This document shows, piece after piece, positions 24,745 through 34,991 of a DNA stretch of 64,000 nucleotides (position 1 is the first letter of the stretch; the number at the start of each line of letters is the position of its first letter). The notes beneath the pieces are model-generated. The model saw only the letters and a list, made by a program, of their open reading frames with translations. It was not told the DNA's origin and did no database searches. Origin of the DNA: Chloroflexota bacterium (lineage in GTDB: Bacteria; Chloroflexota; Anaerolineae; Aggregatilineales; J027); the NCBI GenBank assembly GCA_016234595.1, contig JACRBG010000050.1, positions 1 through 64,000 of the forward strand. The letters are read 5' to 3'. The translations under genes and the position numbers were made by a program.

Positions 24745-25092
24745 ATGACCCATATCATCACTGGTCTATGTTTGCGTGACGGCGCTTGTGTGGAAGTTTG
24801 TCCCGTCGAGTGCATCATTCCCGGTATTCCAGAAGCGGAATGGCCGTGGTACTTCATTGACCCCGACACCTGCATTGACTGCGGTGCTTGCGTTCCTGAA
24901 TGCCCTTACGAAGCCATTTTCCCCGAAGATGAAGTACCAAGCAATCATGAAATGAAACCAAGCCAAGCCTATCAACCCTTCAAGGGCGAGCGTGTAACCG
25001 CTGCTGGGGGCGAAGTCTATGACCTCACCGACGACATTCAACCCAATTACGATTTCTTTTCGGCTGGCCCCGGCTACAACGCACGCGGCTAA
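24745..25092 (+). CDS. Dicluster ferredoxin (3Fe-4S/4Fe-4S or 2x4Fe-4S)
   Basis: 115 residues, ATG at 24745 with AAGGAG ten bases upstream. The first cluster motif is C9-x5-C15-x3-C19-P-x2-C23 (LCLRDGACVEVCPVECI); the second is C43-x2-C46-x2-C49-x3-C53-P (CIDCGACVPECPYEAI). This spacing is typical of the FdxA-like seven- or eight-iron ferredoxins of aerobic bacteria. The tail (residues 65-115) is polar and ends GPGYNARG. It acts as a low-potential electron carrier; the partner enzyme is not adjacent. It has its own promoter, a palindromic leader element and a terminator, so it is a single-gene unit near sodA. Confidence 0.92.
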   Translation: MTHIITGLCLRDGACVEVCPVECIIPGIPEAEWPWYFIDPDTCIDCGACVPECPYEAIFPEDEVPSNHEMKPSQAYQPFKGERVTAAGGEVYDLTDDIQPNYDFFSAGPGYNARG

Positions 25093-25120
25093 AATCCGCC
25101 TCATTTTTATCTAAGCTCCT

Positions 25121-25156
25121 AAAAACCATCTCTCATTCATTTGAGCAGGTGGTTTT
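25121..25156 (+). terminator. Intrinsic terminator after the ferredoxin gene
   Basis: AAAAACCATCT pairs with AGGTGGTTTTT (one G-T pair), extended inside by CTCA/TGAG, and ends in a T-run. Confidence 0.8.
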
Positions 25157-25178
25157 TTAACGTTCATAAAGGAATATC

Positions 25179-25967
25179 ATGACCCCTGAACAGTACCAAA
25201 AATTCACCGACCAATTAGTCGCCAATCTTGCACATGACGCCCGCGTCGTTGGTATCATATCAGCAGGTTCGATGGCGGCTCAAGGACGCTTACCTGACCG
25301 CTGGTCTGACCACGACTTTTTTGTGATTGTCGAAAGTGGTCAGCAAGAAGATTTTCGACAAAATCTCCAGTGGGTGCCGGATTATGACCATATGATTTTT
25401 TCGTTTCGGGAAACCGAACATGGCGTTAAAGCCATTTTTGACTACGGGCATCTCATTGAGTTTGCTGTCTTTGATGTTGAGGAAACCAACCTTGTCAGCC
25501 TCAATGCCTATCGTGTTTTGCTCGACCGGGTTGACCTTGGATCGAGATTGGCAGCTATCGCCCATCGCACCGCCATCAACACTGCCAATGGAAATGACAC
25601 GCATTATGTCGGTCAATTTCTGAGCCATTTAATGATTGGGGCGGCTCGTTATAAACGTGGCGAAAAATTGAGTGGACACCGCTTTATCAAAGATTTTGCG
25701 CTGTATGAATTGTTGTGGCTGTTGAGTAAATATTTACCCGCCGAGGACAGAACTAAGTTAGACAACCTTGACGCCTCCCGCCGTTTCGAAAAAGTCTTCC
25801 CCGAAATGGGGGCAACCATCAGCGACCTATTGCTCCTTGACCCAATTGAAACCGCCGTCGGGATGCTTACTACAGCCGACACACTTTTGCGTCCGGTTAT
25901 GCCGAATTTTCCAGCCGAGGCCTTCGCCACTATTCAGCAGTATCTTCAGACCATTCAGGCGGAGTAA
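25179..25967 (+). CDS. Nucleotidyltransferase-domain protein (aminoglycoside adenylyltransferase-like fold)
   Basis: 262 residues, ATG at 25179 with AAAGGAA upstream. The active-site motif is GIISAGSMAAQGRLPDRWSD, continuing HDFFVIVE: Gly-Ser, then Asp-x-Asp as metal ligands. A second acidic strand (HLIEFAVFDVEE) and a helical C-terminal domain (YKRGEKLSGHRFIKDFALYE, LLWLLSKYLP) follow, as in the streptomycin/lincosamide adenylyltransferase-like superfamily. No resistance function can be inferred. It is the third nucleotidyltransferase within 5 kb. The last 38 bases overlap the 3' end of the convergent helicase gene, a long coding overlap. Confidence 0.75.
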   Translation: MTPEQYQKFTDQLVANLAHDARVVGIISAGSMAAQGRLPDRWSDHDFFVIVESGQQEDFRQNLQWVPDYDHMIFSFRETEHGVKAIFDYGHLIEFAVFDVEETNLVSLNAYRVLLDRVDLGSRLAAIAHRTAINTANGNDTHYVGQFLSHLMIGAARYKRGEKLSGHRFIKDFALYELLWLLSKYLPAEDRTKLDNLDASRRFEKVFPEMGATISDLLLLDPIETAVGMLTTADTLLRPVMPNFPAEAFATIQQYLQTIQAE

Positions 25968-28900
25968 GCAGTGGTAGTTTTGGTGTGGGTGATCTTAGAA
26001 AAGCCTCGACTGTGCTCAGTTTCCAATAGCGCGTGCCGTTAAACCCATGAGGCCGATGGTCAAATTTAATGATATTTTGAATGTCGGCCTTGTTGCGGCC
26101 CAACATCCATGCCACCTGTGAAACAGTGAGCGACACTTGATCACGATGGGCCTTTTGCCAATGGGCAAGACGGGCCAAGCCGGGGGTTGTCACTTCATGT
26201 TTACATACCGGACAGCGAGTTTCATTAAAAGTCGCAAAGGGAGCAGGGATGTCTGCTTTGGCGGCAAAATAGGAGGCATCCCACGCCTCTAACTCGTCAG
26301 CAGCCTCCTCAATCCACACTCGGTCAGAATTCTCATCCCCATTAAAATAGCGGCTGTTAAAATAGCAGTCATCACAAATCCCATAGGGGTGACTTTTAGG
26401 CAGGCGTTTACCGCAATTAGCACATTTCCGTGCTGCCTCAATCCTCCGCAGCAGGGCCGCATCAATCCGCGCCGACCACTCCCCCCGGGCCTCACGAACC
26501 GCCCCTTCTTCCATGCCACTATTGCGGAATTCGGGCCGCTGGCTTAACCACAGATACACATCCGCATGGGAGATAGACTCTTCAGTCAAATCCAAATCAA
26601 CGCTATCGCGAATTTCCAGTGGCGGCAACGGTGGAGGTGGCATTTGCCGATCCAGCAAAATCGCCGTAGCACACCGTCGCCAATAGGTACGAGTATTTTC
26701 ACGGGTGGGAGCGTTGACCAATTTAAGTGCCATTTTTAGGCCCAATTGTTCAACTTCATCGGGTTGCAGCATCCGGGCCAATTCCACCCGCTCGGTCATA
26801 TCGGCTGTTTTTAAGACGCTCCGCAGATGGTCAGGAATGGACTGCAACCGGGCCCATTCTTGCAAGCGTTCGGCAAATGTCCCCGGCAGCAATTCTAATT
26901 CCTCAACCGACGGGGCAATACGAGCATGGGTCAAATGCGGTACCGGGGCATTAAACAAACGCAGCACGGTTGTTAAGCCAAATTTATCCATGGCCCCAAC
27001 TTCACCCGCTTCCGAAAAACCAAATCGCCCCGCCCGACCACCAATTTGCTGCACTTCCGAAGGGGTCAACATACGCCGTTCGCGTCCATCAAATTTATCT
27101 ACTTCAAAAAAGCAGACATAATCGGCTGGCAAATTTAGGCCCATGCCCACTGCGTCCGTCGCAATACAAATCTCCGTCTTCCCCTCGGCAAAGCGATCCG
27201 CCTGGCGACGGCGTACTTCTGGGGGCAAGCTGCCATATACCACCGACACTTTACGTCGCATCGTTTCTAGGCGGGTCTTTAGCTCCAACACCATCGAGCG
27301 CGAAAAAGCCACCAAAATCGTGCGTTTCGGCAATTTACTGAGTGACCATGGATAATCGGCCACTTTGATGGGGGCAAGGCGTTGATGTTCCACAATTTCA
27401 ACTGGCATCGAGACCGATTCAGCCATTGTTTTGACCAGATTCAAGGCGGCTTTTGGCCCAATCACGTGGATTTCGGGGGCGCGAGCTTCCATCAAAGCAC
27501 GTGTCCATGCCCAACCGCGATCCGGATCAGCTAACATTTGGGCTTCATCAATAATGACGCACTTGCCGCTGTATTGGGCATTAAACATCTCAATGGTCGA
27601 GGCAGTGAAAGTAGCACCATCCACCGGGATATATTCTTCCCCGGTCAGCAGATTGCAGCGCACCCCATTCATGTTGAGGCGGTCAAACACTTCAAACGCC
27701 AACAAGCGTAAGGGGGCGAGATACCAGCCACTGCCCGCTTCGGCCAATGCGGTCAGAGCATCATGCGTTTTGCCACTATTAGGTGGGCCAATGTGGACAA
27801 TCACCCGCTGATTTTCACGTCCTTCATGCTCCCATGTGGGGAAGATGGGCAACAGTCGCGCCCGTAGTTCTTCACGCATCTGCTTCTCGGCTTGAATCCG
27901 ATGCTGGCGATCTTGTTCGAGGCGGGACTGTTCTTCCACGTAAGCAGTGCGGCGTTCTTCGCGCCACTCCACTTTTTTGTCTCTCAGAAGGGCTTTAAAT
28001 TCATAAAGGTGTTCTGGCAAACCCCATTGACCACAGACTTGTTCCCAACGTGGAGCGGTGGTACTCAATTTTTCCTGTTGCAGTCGATAGCGTGCTTGGG
28101 CATAGGTTAACCCTGCCACCAGCGCAATTTCACGCGGCTTAACTTTTTCGCGGCCCGTAAAATGTAGGGCGTATTGGGGATTGGCATAGGCGGTTTCAAC
28201 ATCATCGGCTGGCAGTCGAATATGCCCTTGGGGGTCTTCAAACGCAAACACATCCCCGGCATTAATGGCTGCTTCAACAATTTCGGGTCTCGCGCCAAGT
28301 CGGGCGGCGGCTTTGGTCAAGATATAAGTTCGCGCCGCCACCTTCTGCCGATTGGTCGTTCCATCTTTAGCATCAGGCCGCAACACTTTACCACAGTCCT
28401 CCAACAAGGGCTGCCATTCTTCATCTTTAACCCGACTCTCGGCTGATGCTGTCCGCCGGGCCCGTTGAATATCGGCTTCCACAGGCGTGACCCATGACAT
28501 CAGTTGGCCTTTTTTGCGCCATTGCAGCGAAAACCGCAACAACTGGCCCTGCCCCACTAGGCGATCCACAATGGACTGTTCAAAGTGTTCGCACAATACA
28601 TCAAACCGCGCGACTTCGCCTTTGCAGGTTTTCAAATAGCCAACAATTTGCTCAAACATCGGGGCCAGATTGCGCCGCAACAGAACTTCTTGCATCGTCA
28701 ATGGCCCAAGCCGCAACGGGTCATAGATCAACCCATCAGCTTGCATCAAGATTTCACGGGTCAATAATCCCTGCAAGGCCGCTTCGTCCACCCCAGTGGT
28801 AAATGAAGCTAGCTCGGCATAGCCCGCTGGTGGTAAAGCGTCCACAATCTGCTTTTCAACCTCAGCGAGTTTCGCTTGGCGTGCTGCTAATAAATCAACA

Positions 28901-29181
28901 ATGGGGCGGTCAATATAGGTATTGGCGTCGCGCATTCGTGGCAGTTGCGGACGACACCACGCCTTAAGCAAATTGACCTGTTCAGCACTCACTCGTGCTG
29001 GGTCAAAATAGAGATCACCCACTTGTCCAATACGGCCCGCTTGGGCAATTTGGGCAACTTGTTTGCTGGCCCGATTATCGATCCGAAAACGGCTTGCCAA
29101 GATGCTGCGGGAAATAAAGCCTTCGGGGATACGAATTAGGACGTGAAAAAGGGTTTCAGGACTCGTTTTCCATTTTGCCAT
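25930..29181 (-). CDS. SUV3-like RNA helicase with zinc-finger and HTH-like C-terminus
   Basis: 1083 residues. The core (about 455-720) matches SUV3-type superfamily 2 RNA helicases: Walker A GPPNSGKT (465-472), APLRLLAFEVFDRLN, LLTGEE, DEAQ at 545-548 followed by DPDRGWAWTRALM, VVYGSLPPEVRRRQADRF, CIATDAVGMGLNLP and QQIGGRAGRFG. A SUV3_C-like piece (DVYLWLSQRPEFR) follows at ~875. The first ~450 residues are unassigned, with winged-helix-like stretches near 10-60 and 345-370 and a charged helix at 400-445. The tail has a CxxC...CxxC ribbon (Cys920, 923, 936, 939), a C2H2-type finger (Cys990, Cys993, His1007, His1012) and an HTH-like end (VSQVAWMLGRNKADIQNII). Mitochondrial SUV3 unwinds RNA for degradation; partners here are unknown. 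The gene starts 32 bp after the histidine kinase gene. Confidence 0.85.
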   Translation of the reverse strand: MAKWKTSPETLFHVLIRIPEGFISRSILASRFRIDNRASKQVAQIAQAGRIGQVGDLYFDPARVSAEQVNLLKAWCRPQLPRMRDANTYIDRPIVDLLAARQAKLAEVEKQIVDALPPAGYAELASFTTGVDEAALQGLLTREILMQADGLIYDPLRLGPLTMQEVLLRRNLAPMFEQIVGYLKTCKGEVARFDVLCEHFEQSIVDRLVGQGQLLRFSLQWRKKGQLMSWVTPVEADIQRARRTASAESRVKDEEWQPLLEDCGKVLRPDAKDGTTNRQKVAARTYILTKAAARLGARPEIVEAAINAGDVFAFEDPQGHIRLPADDVETAYANPQYALHFTGREKVKPREIALVAGLTYAQARYRLQQEKLSTTAPRWEQVCGQWGLPEHLYEFKALLRDKKVEWREERRTAYVEEQSRLEQDRQHRIQAEKQMREELRARLLPIFPTWEHEGRENQRVIVHIGPPNSGKTHDALTALAEAGSGWYLAPLRLLAFEVFDRLNMNGVRCNLLTGEEYIPVDGATFTASTIEMFNAQYSGKCVIIDEAQMLADPDRGWAWTRALMEARAPEIHVIGPKAALNLVKTMAESVSMPVEIVEHQRLAPIKVADYPWSLSKLPKRTILVAFSRSMVLELKTRLETMRRKVSVVYGSLPPEVRRRQADRFAEGKTEICIATDAVGMGLNLPADYVCFFEVDKFDGRERRMLTPSEVQQIGGRAGRFGFSEAGEVGAMDKFGLTTVLRLFNAPVPHLTHARIAPSVEELELLPGTFAERLQEWARLQSIPDHLRSVLKTADMTERVELARMLQPDEVEQLGLKMALKLVNAPTRENTRTYWRRCATAILLDRQMPPPPLPPLEIRDSVDLDLTEESISHADVYLWLSQRPEFRNSGMEEGAVREARGEWSARIDAALLRRIEAARKCANCGKRLPKSHPYGICDDCYFNSRYFNGDENSDRVWIEEAADELEAWDASYFAAKADIPAPFATFNETRCPVCKHEVTTPGLARLAHWQKAHRDQVSLTVSQVAWMLGRNKADIQNIIKFDHRPHGFNGTRYWKLSTVEAFLRSPTPKLPLLTPPEWSEDTAE

Positions 29182-29213
29182 GCGCTGTTGAAAATGCCTT
29201 CAGTCTGATCTTT

Positions 29214-30716
29214 TCATTGGTGGGATTGTCGGGGTAAGCCATTACTCCCAGCCTGACGTAATGATTCTTCAGGTTGGGCAACCGGAACTGGCTCGGCTAC
29301 CAAAATTTGGGTTGGAACTGGGGTAGCCTCCGACTCGACTTTCTCAGGTCCAGTTTTTGCTTGCTCGATGGGCTCAGCTAGTTTCAAGTCGGCAGCGGTT
29401 TCCATACCCATCACGTTATCATTGGGAGTTATTTTTTGCTCGTGGGATGTTTCTTCACCACCCACTTCCACTCCATCTAGTGACGGCAGCCAAAAACCAA
29501 AGGTGCTCCCTTTGCCAGCTTCACTATTAAACCAAACTTCCCCTTCCGAGCGTTCGATAATCGCCTTAACAAGGCTTAACCCTAACCCTGTCCCTTCAAT
29601 ACCCTCTGTGCCGGGTTCACGGGCACGATAAAACCGTTGGAACACTTTAGTTTGACGGTCGGGCGAAATCCCAAATCCATTATCTTCGACCTCAAAAAAG
29701 GCCCGACTCCCCATTCGCTCTAGTCGAACAATAATTTTGCCGTGTTCAGGCGTATATTTGACAGCATTGCTAATTAAATTAATCATGGCTTGACGAAACA
29801 AGGCCAATTCGCCTGATACAATGATGGCCTTACTTGGCAGGGACGCCATTAATTCGTGTGATTTCGACTCAGCCTCATTCCGCATCCGCATCAAGGCATC
29901 TTGCAGGGCCGTCACCAAATTCACCGGATGGTCAGAAATTTGCAAGGCCGACTCAATGCGCTCCAGTGTTAATAGCTCGTCAATCAACAAGCGCATCTGA
30001 TTGGCTGCACCTTCGATATTTTCAATTGCTCGGGTGGCTAAATCTGGCATTTGTTCGCGTAGGCGCTTTAATAAAAACACCCCGTTAATTACAGCGTTCA
30101 ACGGATTACGCAAGTCATGCGCCGCCATCCGAATCATATCGGATTTTAATTGTTCGGCATTATAAGTGCGCGTATACAAATCGGCATTCCGAAATGCAAT
30201 TGACGCGCGGTTGGCGACATGGATAACAAAGGCCCGCATATCGGTATTAAAGTGGGTCGGGCGGCGACTTTCTAGGTGCAATACACCTAGTACCTCACCC
30301 CGAAAAACCAGCGGCACGGTAAACTGCGAACGCGAACCCGCATAGATGAGGCTTTGATCGGCATGACTGGTTACATAAGCCATATACACAGGTTTACCAC
30401 TCTCAGCAGCCCGTCCAATAATGCCACTATGCATTGAAAGCGGCTCACGCATGAGGGTGGTCGCATATTGAAAGGCGCTACCCATGACCCGAACGACCTG
30501 AAGTCCATTATCTACTTTTTTGGCAATCAGCCCTGTATCGGCTGCCGTGCGTCGGATTGCCCAGTCGAGGGTAATATCGAGGACATGTTCAAGATTCAGG
30601 ACACTGTTCAATTCCCGATCTAAATTTTGTAAAAATTCCAGTTCCTGAAGGCGTTCATTTAGGTCGTCAGGGTTCTCAACTGGCCCGGATGCAGGTAATA
30701 TAGGGTCAGTCGTCAT
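29214..30716 (-). CDS. GAF-domain sensor histidine kinase
   Basis: 500 residues without membrane segments, so cytoplasmic. A GAF domain spans about residues 35-180 (LNSVLNLEHVLDITLDWAIR, PLVFRGEVLGVLHLESRRP). The dimerisation/phosphoacceptor helix has His200 in MAAHDLRNPLNAVI. The ATPase has N box LISNAVKYTP, G1 VEDNGFGIS, F box FQRFYRAREPG and G2 GTGLGLSLV. A ~90-residue Glu/Pro/Val-rich tail follows (GPEKVESEATPVPTQILVAE) with no known domain. No response regulator is adjacent, so it is an orphan kinase. It lies 32 bp upstream of the SUV3-like helicase on the same strand, which suggests one transcript. Confidence 0.9.
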   Translation of the reverse strand: MTTDPILPASGPVENPDDLNERLQELEFLQNLDRELNSVLNLEHVLDITLDWAIRRTAADTGLIAKKVDNGLQVVRVMGSAFQYATTLMREPLSMHSGIIGRAAESGKPVYMAYVTSHADQSLIYAGSRSQFTVPLVFRGEVLGVLHLESRRPTHFNTDMRAFVIHVANRASIAFRNADLYTRTYNAEQLKSDMIRMAAHDLRNPLNAVINGVFLLKRLREQMPDLATRAIENIEGAANQMRLLIDELLTLERIESALQISDHPVNLVTALQDALMRMRNEAESKSHELMASLPSKAIIVSGELALFRQAMINLISNAVKYTPEHGKIIVRLERMGSRAFFEVEDNGFGISPDRQTKVFQRFYRAREPGTEGIEGTGLGLSLVKAIIERSEGEVWFNSEAGKGSTFGFWLPSLDGVEVGGEETSHEQKITPNDNVMGMETAADLKLAEPIEQAKTGPEKVESEATPVPTQILVAEPVPVAQPEESLRQAGSNGLPRQSHQ

Positions 30717-30813
30717 AGAGAAATAGCTCCACTAAAATCAGGCATACAAGTAGGTTCTCGACCGTGCAAACATTACAATCTTAGCATATAAAGTATGCCA
30801 TACTAACGAATTT

Positions 30814-30842
30814 TTGACGAACGGCGGCGTTTGTTCTATATT
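30814..30842 (+). promoter_or_regulatory. Promoter of the atpAGDC operon
   Basis: TTGACG at 30814-30819, a 17-base spacer and TATATT at 30837-30842. Just upstream lie overlapping short palindromes GCATA-N5-TATGC (30784-30798) and GTATG-C-CATAC (30793-30803). The leader to atpA is about 95 bases. Confidence 0.65.
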
Positions 30843-30944
30843 TAACAAGTGAACCATATCCCACGAATTATAACGCTGGCCCTGCCGCGTAATAATCAAT
30901 AACAATCAAAGTTTGTCCCCACGACAGCATGGAGGCGTAAGTAC

Positions 30945-32462
30945 ATGGTGGATAGGACACAAGACTTCACCAGTGGATTACTGGAACAAATTAAAGGCTT
31001 TAGCCGCGATGTGCAGGCAGTTGAAGTCGGTACCGTACTCACCGTTGGTGATGGTATTGCACTTGTGACAGGCTTGCCCAACGTGCGTGCCCAAGAATTG
31101 GTAGAATTTTCTAACGGTACGCTTGGTGTGGCCTTCAATCTGGAAGAGGATAGTGTAGGTATCATCATCCTCGGTGAATATATCGAAATTAACGAAGGTG
31201 ATGAAGTTCGGGCAACGGGACGTATCAATTCCGTCCCTGTCGGGCCAGAACTCGTCGGGCGCGTGGTCAATGTGCTGGGCGAACCGCTAGATGGCAAAGG
31301 CGCAATCAATGCCAGCGGCGGTGTCTATGCAGTTGAACGTATTGCTCCCGGCGTTATGGAACGCCAAAACGTGTTCCGCCCCGTGCAAACGGGTTATCGG
31401 GCTGTTGACGCTCTAATTCCGATTGGGCGTGGTCAACGTGAATTGATTATCGGTGATCGTGGAACGGGTAAGACAGCACTCTGCCTCGACGCGATTATCA
31501 ATCAAAAGAACAATCGCCCCGGTGATGAACTCATTTGTATTTACGTTGCCATCGGCAAACGTGCTGCGGAAATCCGCCGCGTGGTTGCTACATTGGAAGA
31601 ACATGGCGCGATGAGTCACACCATTGTGGTCGCGGCGTCAGCCTCTGACCCAGCCGCTATGCAATACCTTGCTCCGTATGCAGGTTGCGCTATCGGCGAG
31701 TATTTTATGGAACATGGCAAAGACGCCCTCGTCATTTATGACGATCTGTCCAAACATGCTTGGGCCTATCGTCAAGTATCGCTGCTGCTGCGTCGTCCTC
31801 CGGGCCGTGAAGCGTACCCCGGTGACGTTTTCTATCTGCACAGCCGTTTGCTCGAACGTGCCGCCCAACTTTCTAAGGAACAAGGTGGTGGCAGCCTGAC
31901 CGCCCTACCTATCATTGAAACCCTGTTGGGTGACATCGCTGCCTATGTACCGACCAACGTTATTTCGATTACCGATGGTCAGTTGTTCCTAGAAGGCGAC
32001 TTGTTCTATTCCGGTCAACGTCCGGCGGTTAACGTCGGTGTGTCGGTGAGCCGCGTGGGTGGTGACGCCCAAACCAAAGCGATGAAGAAAATTGCTGGCC
32101 CGCTGAAAGTTGATCTTGCTCAGTTCCGTTCATTGGCTGCTTTTGCCCAATTCGGCTCTGGTTTGGATAAAGACACCCAAGCCCGCTTGGATCGTGGTAT
32201 GCGCCTGACTGAACTGATGAAGCAGCCTCAATTCCAACCGGAACCCCTGCACAAACAGGTGGCGATCATTTTCGCGGGTACACGTGGACACCTCGATAAT
32301 GTGCCGGTCAACCGCGTCAAAGAATGGGAATCTGGCTTCCTGCGCTTCCTAGAAATGCAATATCCCGATTATCCTGCCAAACTCTATGAAAAACTGACCT
32401 TTGACGCTGTTGAGGACATCCTTACCACTGCGGTGAAGGACTTCAACGCTACTTGGAACTAA
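30945..32462 (+). CDS. atpA: ATP synthase F1 subunit alpha
   Basis: 505 residues, ATG at 30945 with GGAGG nine bases upstream. The Walker A is [32 protein letters not shown]-type N-terminal beta-barrel sequence, [40 protein letters not shown] and the C-terminal [14 protein letters not shown] complete the family pattern. The subunit forms the non-catalytic nucleotide-binding half of the F1 head. It is the first gene of an alpha-gamma-beta-epsilon operon; delta and the Fo genes (atpB, atpE, atpF, atpH) are not upstream, where a histidine kinase faces away. Confidence 0.98.
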   Translation: MVDRTQDFTSGLLEQIKGFSRDVQAVEVGTVLTVGDGIALVTGLPNVRAQELVEFSNGTLGVAFNLEEDSVGIIILGEYIEINEGDEVRATGRINSVPVGPELVGRVVNVLGEPLDGKGAINASGGVYAVERIAPGVMERQNVFRPVQTGYRAVDALIPIGRGQRELIIGDRGTGKTALCLDAIINQKNNRPGDELICIYVAIGKRAAEIRRVVATLEEHGAMSHTIVVAASASDPAAMQYLAPYAGCAIGEYFMEHGKDALVIYDDLSKHAWAYRQVSLLLRRPPGREAYPGDVFYLHSRLLERAAQLSKEQGGGSLTALPIIETLLGDIAAYVPTNVISITDGQLFLEGDLFYSGQRPAVNVGVSVSRVGGDAQTKAMKKIAGPLKVDLAQFRSLAAFAQFGSGLDKDTQARLDRGMRLTELMKQPQFQPEPLHKQVAIIFAGTRGHLDNVPVNRVKEWESGFLRFLEMQYPDYPAKLYEKLTFDAVEDILTTAVKDFNATWN

Positions 32463-32474
32463 TACGGAGAGAAT

Positions 32475-33488
32475 ATGGCCTCCGCAAGAGAAATTAAACG
32501 ACGCATTGGTAGCGTCAAAAACATATCACAGGTGACGCGGGCACTCGAAGCAGTGTCCGCCAGCCGGGTGCGCCGCGCCCAAGAACAGGTACTCAACAGC
32601 CGCCCCTATGCCGAAAAGGCATGGGAAGTGCTGGTGAATGTCGCCACCGCGACAGGGGCCAATGAACATCCCCTGCTTGCCACACGTGATGAAATCAAAA
32701 CGATTGACATTGTACTCGTTACGTCCGATCGTTCGCTGTGCGGCGCATACAACAACAATATCATCAATGTGGCCGAGCGCTTTGCCAGTAGTTTTCAAAA
32801 TGGTCAGCATGTGCGCTGGATTACCGTAGGACGCAAAGGCCGTGACTATCTTGCCCGTCGTGGCAAAAATATCGTCGCGGAATTTCATAACCTGCCGACT
32901 CCGCTTTCCATCGCCAGCATTGCGCCTATTGGTAACATGGTGGTAGATGATTTCCTGTCCGGCACAGTGGATGCGGTGTTCCTTGCCTATACCGACTTCG
33001 TGAACATGCTGGTGCAGCGTCCGGCAGTCATCAATCTGCTACCCCTGCAACGCTACTCACCTGAAAATATGGTGCAACAGGAACTGCTTAAAGCTGAGCC
33101 CGATGCGACCACCGCTGGTCGTGATTATCTCTATGAACCAAATGCCACTGCGATTTTGGACGAGATTATCCCGCGCTTTACTACACTGGAGATTTATCAG
33201 GCCCTACTTGAAAGCAATGCCAGCGAACACAGCGCCCGTATGGTTGCCATGCGGAATGCTAGTGAAAGCGCCATCGCTCTCGCGGCTGACCTGACCTTGG
33301 AATATAACAAGGCTCGCCAGTTGGCAATCACCAGCGAAATTCTGGACATCGTGGGCGGTGTTAACGCCCTGCAACAAACCGAAGATAAAGCGGCCCTTAA
33401 AGCCGCCGACAAATTCATCAATGATGTGGGTGGCGAACTGCTGGCCGAAAAACGTGCCGAGCGTTCCGCGAGCGCCCGACACAACTAA
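32475..33488 (+). CDS. atpG: ATP synthase F1 subunit gamma with C-terminal extension
   Basis: 337 residues, ATG at 32475 with GGAGAG upstream. The N-terminal coil (ASAREIKRRIGSVKNISQVT, RALEAVSASRVRRAQE) and the C-terminal helix (SARMVAMRNASESAIALAAD, LTLEYNKARQLAITSEILDI) are standard. Family members of about 285-290 residues end shortly after ITxEIxEIVxGA; here the chain runs another 38 residues (QQTEDKAALKAADKFINDVG, then GELLAEKRAERSASARHN). Gamma is the rotating shaft of F1. The added helix-like, charged tail would emerge near the top of the alpha3-beta3 head, so it could affect regulation or assembly (inference). It lies 12 bp after atpA and 21 bp before atpD. Confidence 0.97.
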   Translation: MASAREIKRRIGSVKNISQVTRALEAVSASRVRRAQEQVLNSRPYAEKAWEVLVNVATATGANEHPLLATRDEIKTIDIVLVTSDRSLCGAYNNNIINVAERFASSFQNGQHVRWITVGRKGRDYLARRGKNIVAEFHNLPTPLSIASIAPIGNMVVDDFLSGTVDAVFLAYTDFVNMLVQRPAVINLLPLQRYSPENMVQQELLKAEPDATTAGRDYLYEPNATAILDEIIPRFTTLEIYQALLESNASEHSARMVAMRNASESAIALAADLTLEYNKARQLAITSEILDIVGGVNALQQTEDKAALKAADKFINDVGGELLAEKRAERSASARHN

Positions 33489-34916
<1,428 letters not shown>

Positions 34917-34932
34917 TGGCATAAGGTTTTTC

Positions 34933-34957
34933 GTAGGGGCGGGTCTAAAACTCGCCC
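34933..34957 (+). repeat. Intercistronic hairpin between atpD and atpC
   Basis: GGGCGGGT (34937-34944), loop CTAAA, ACTCGCCC (34950-34957): eight pairs with one G-U in RNA, preceded by GTAGG. No U-run follows, so it is not a standard terminator. It resembles dispersed GTAGGGGCGGG-type palindromes and may tune atpC mRNA level. Confidence 0.6.
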
Positions 34958-34991
34958 ATCTGCGAACTGCCGCTGTTAAGGAGCAAACATT

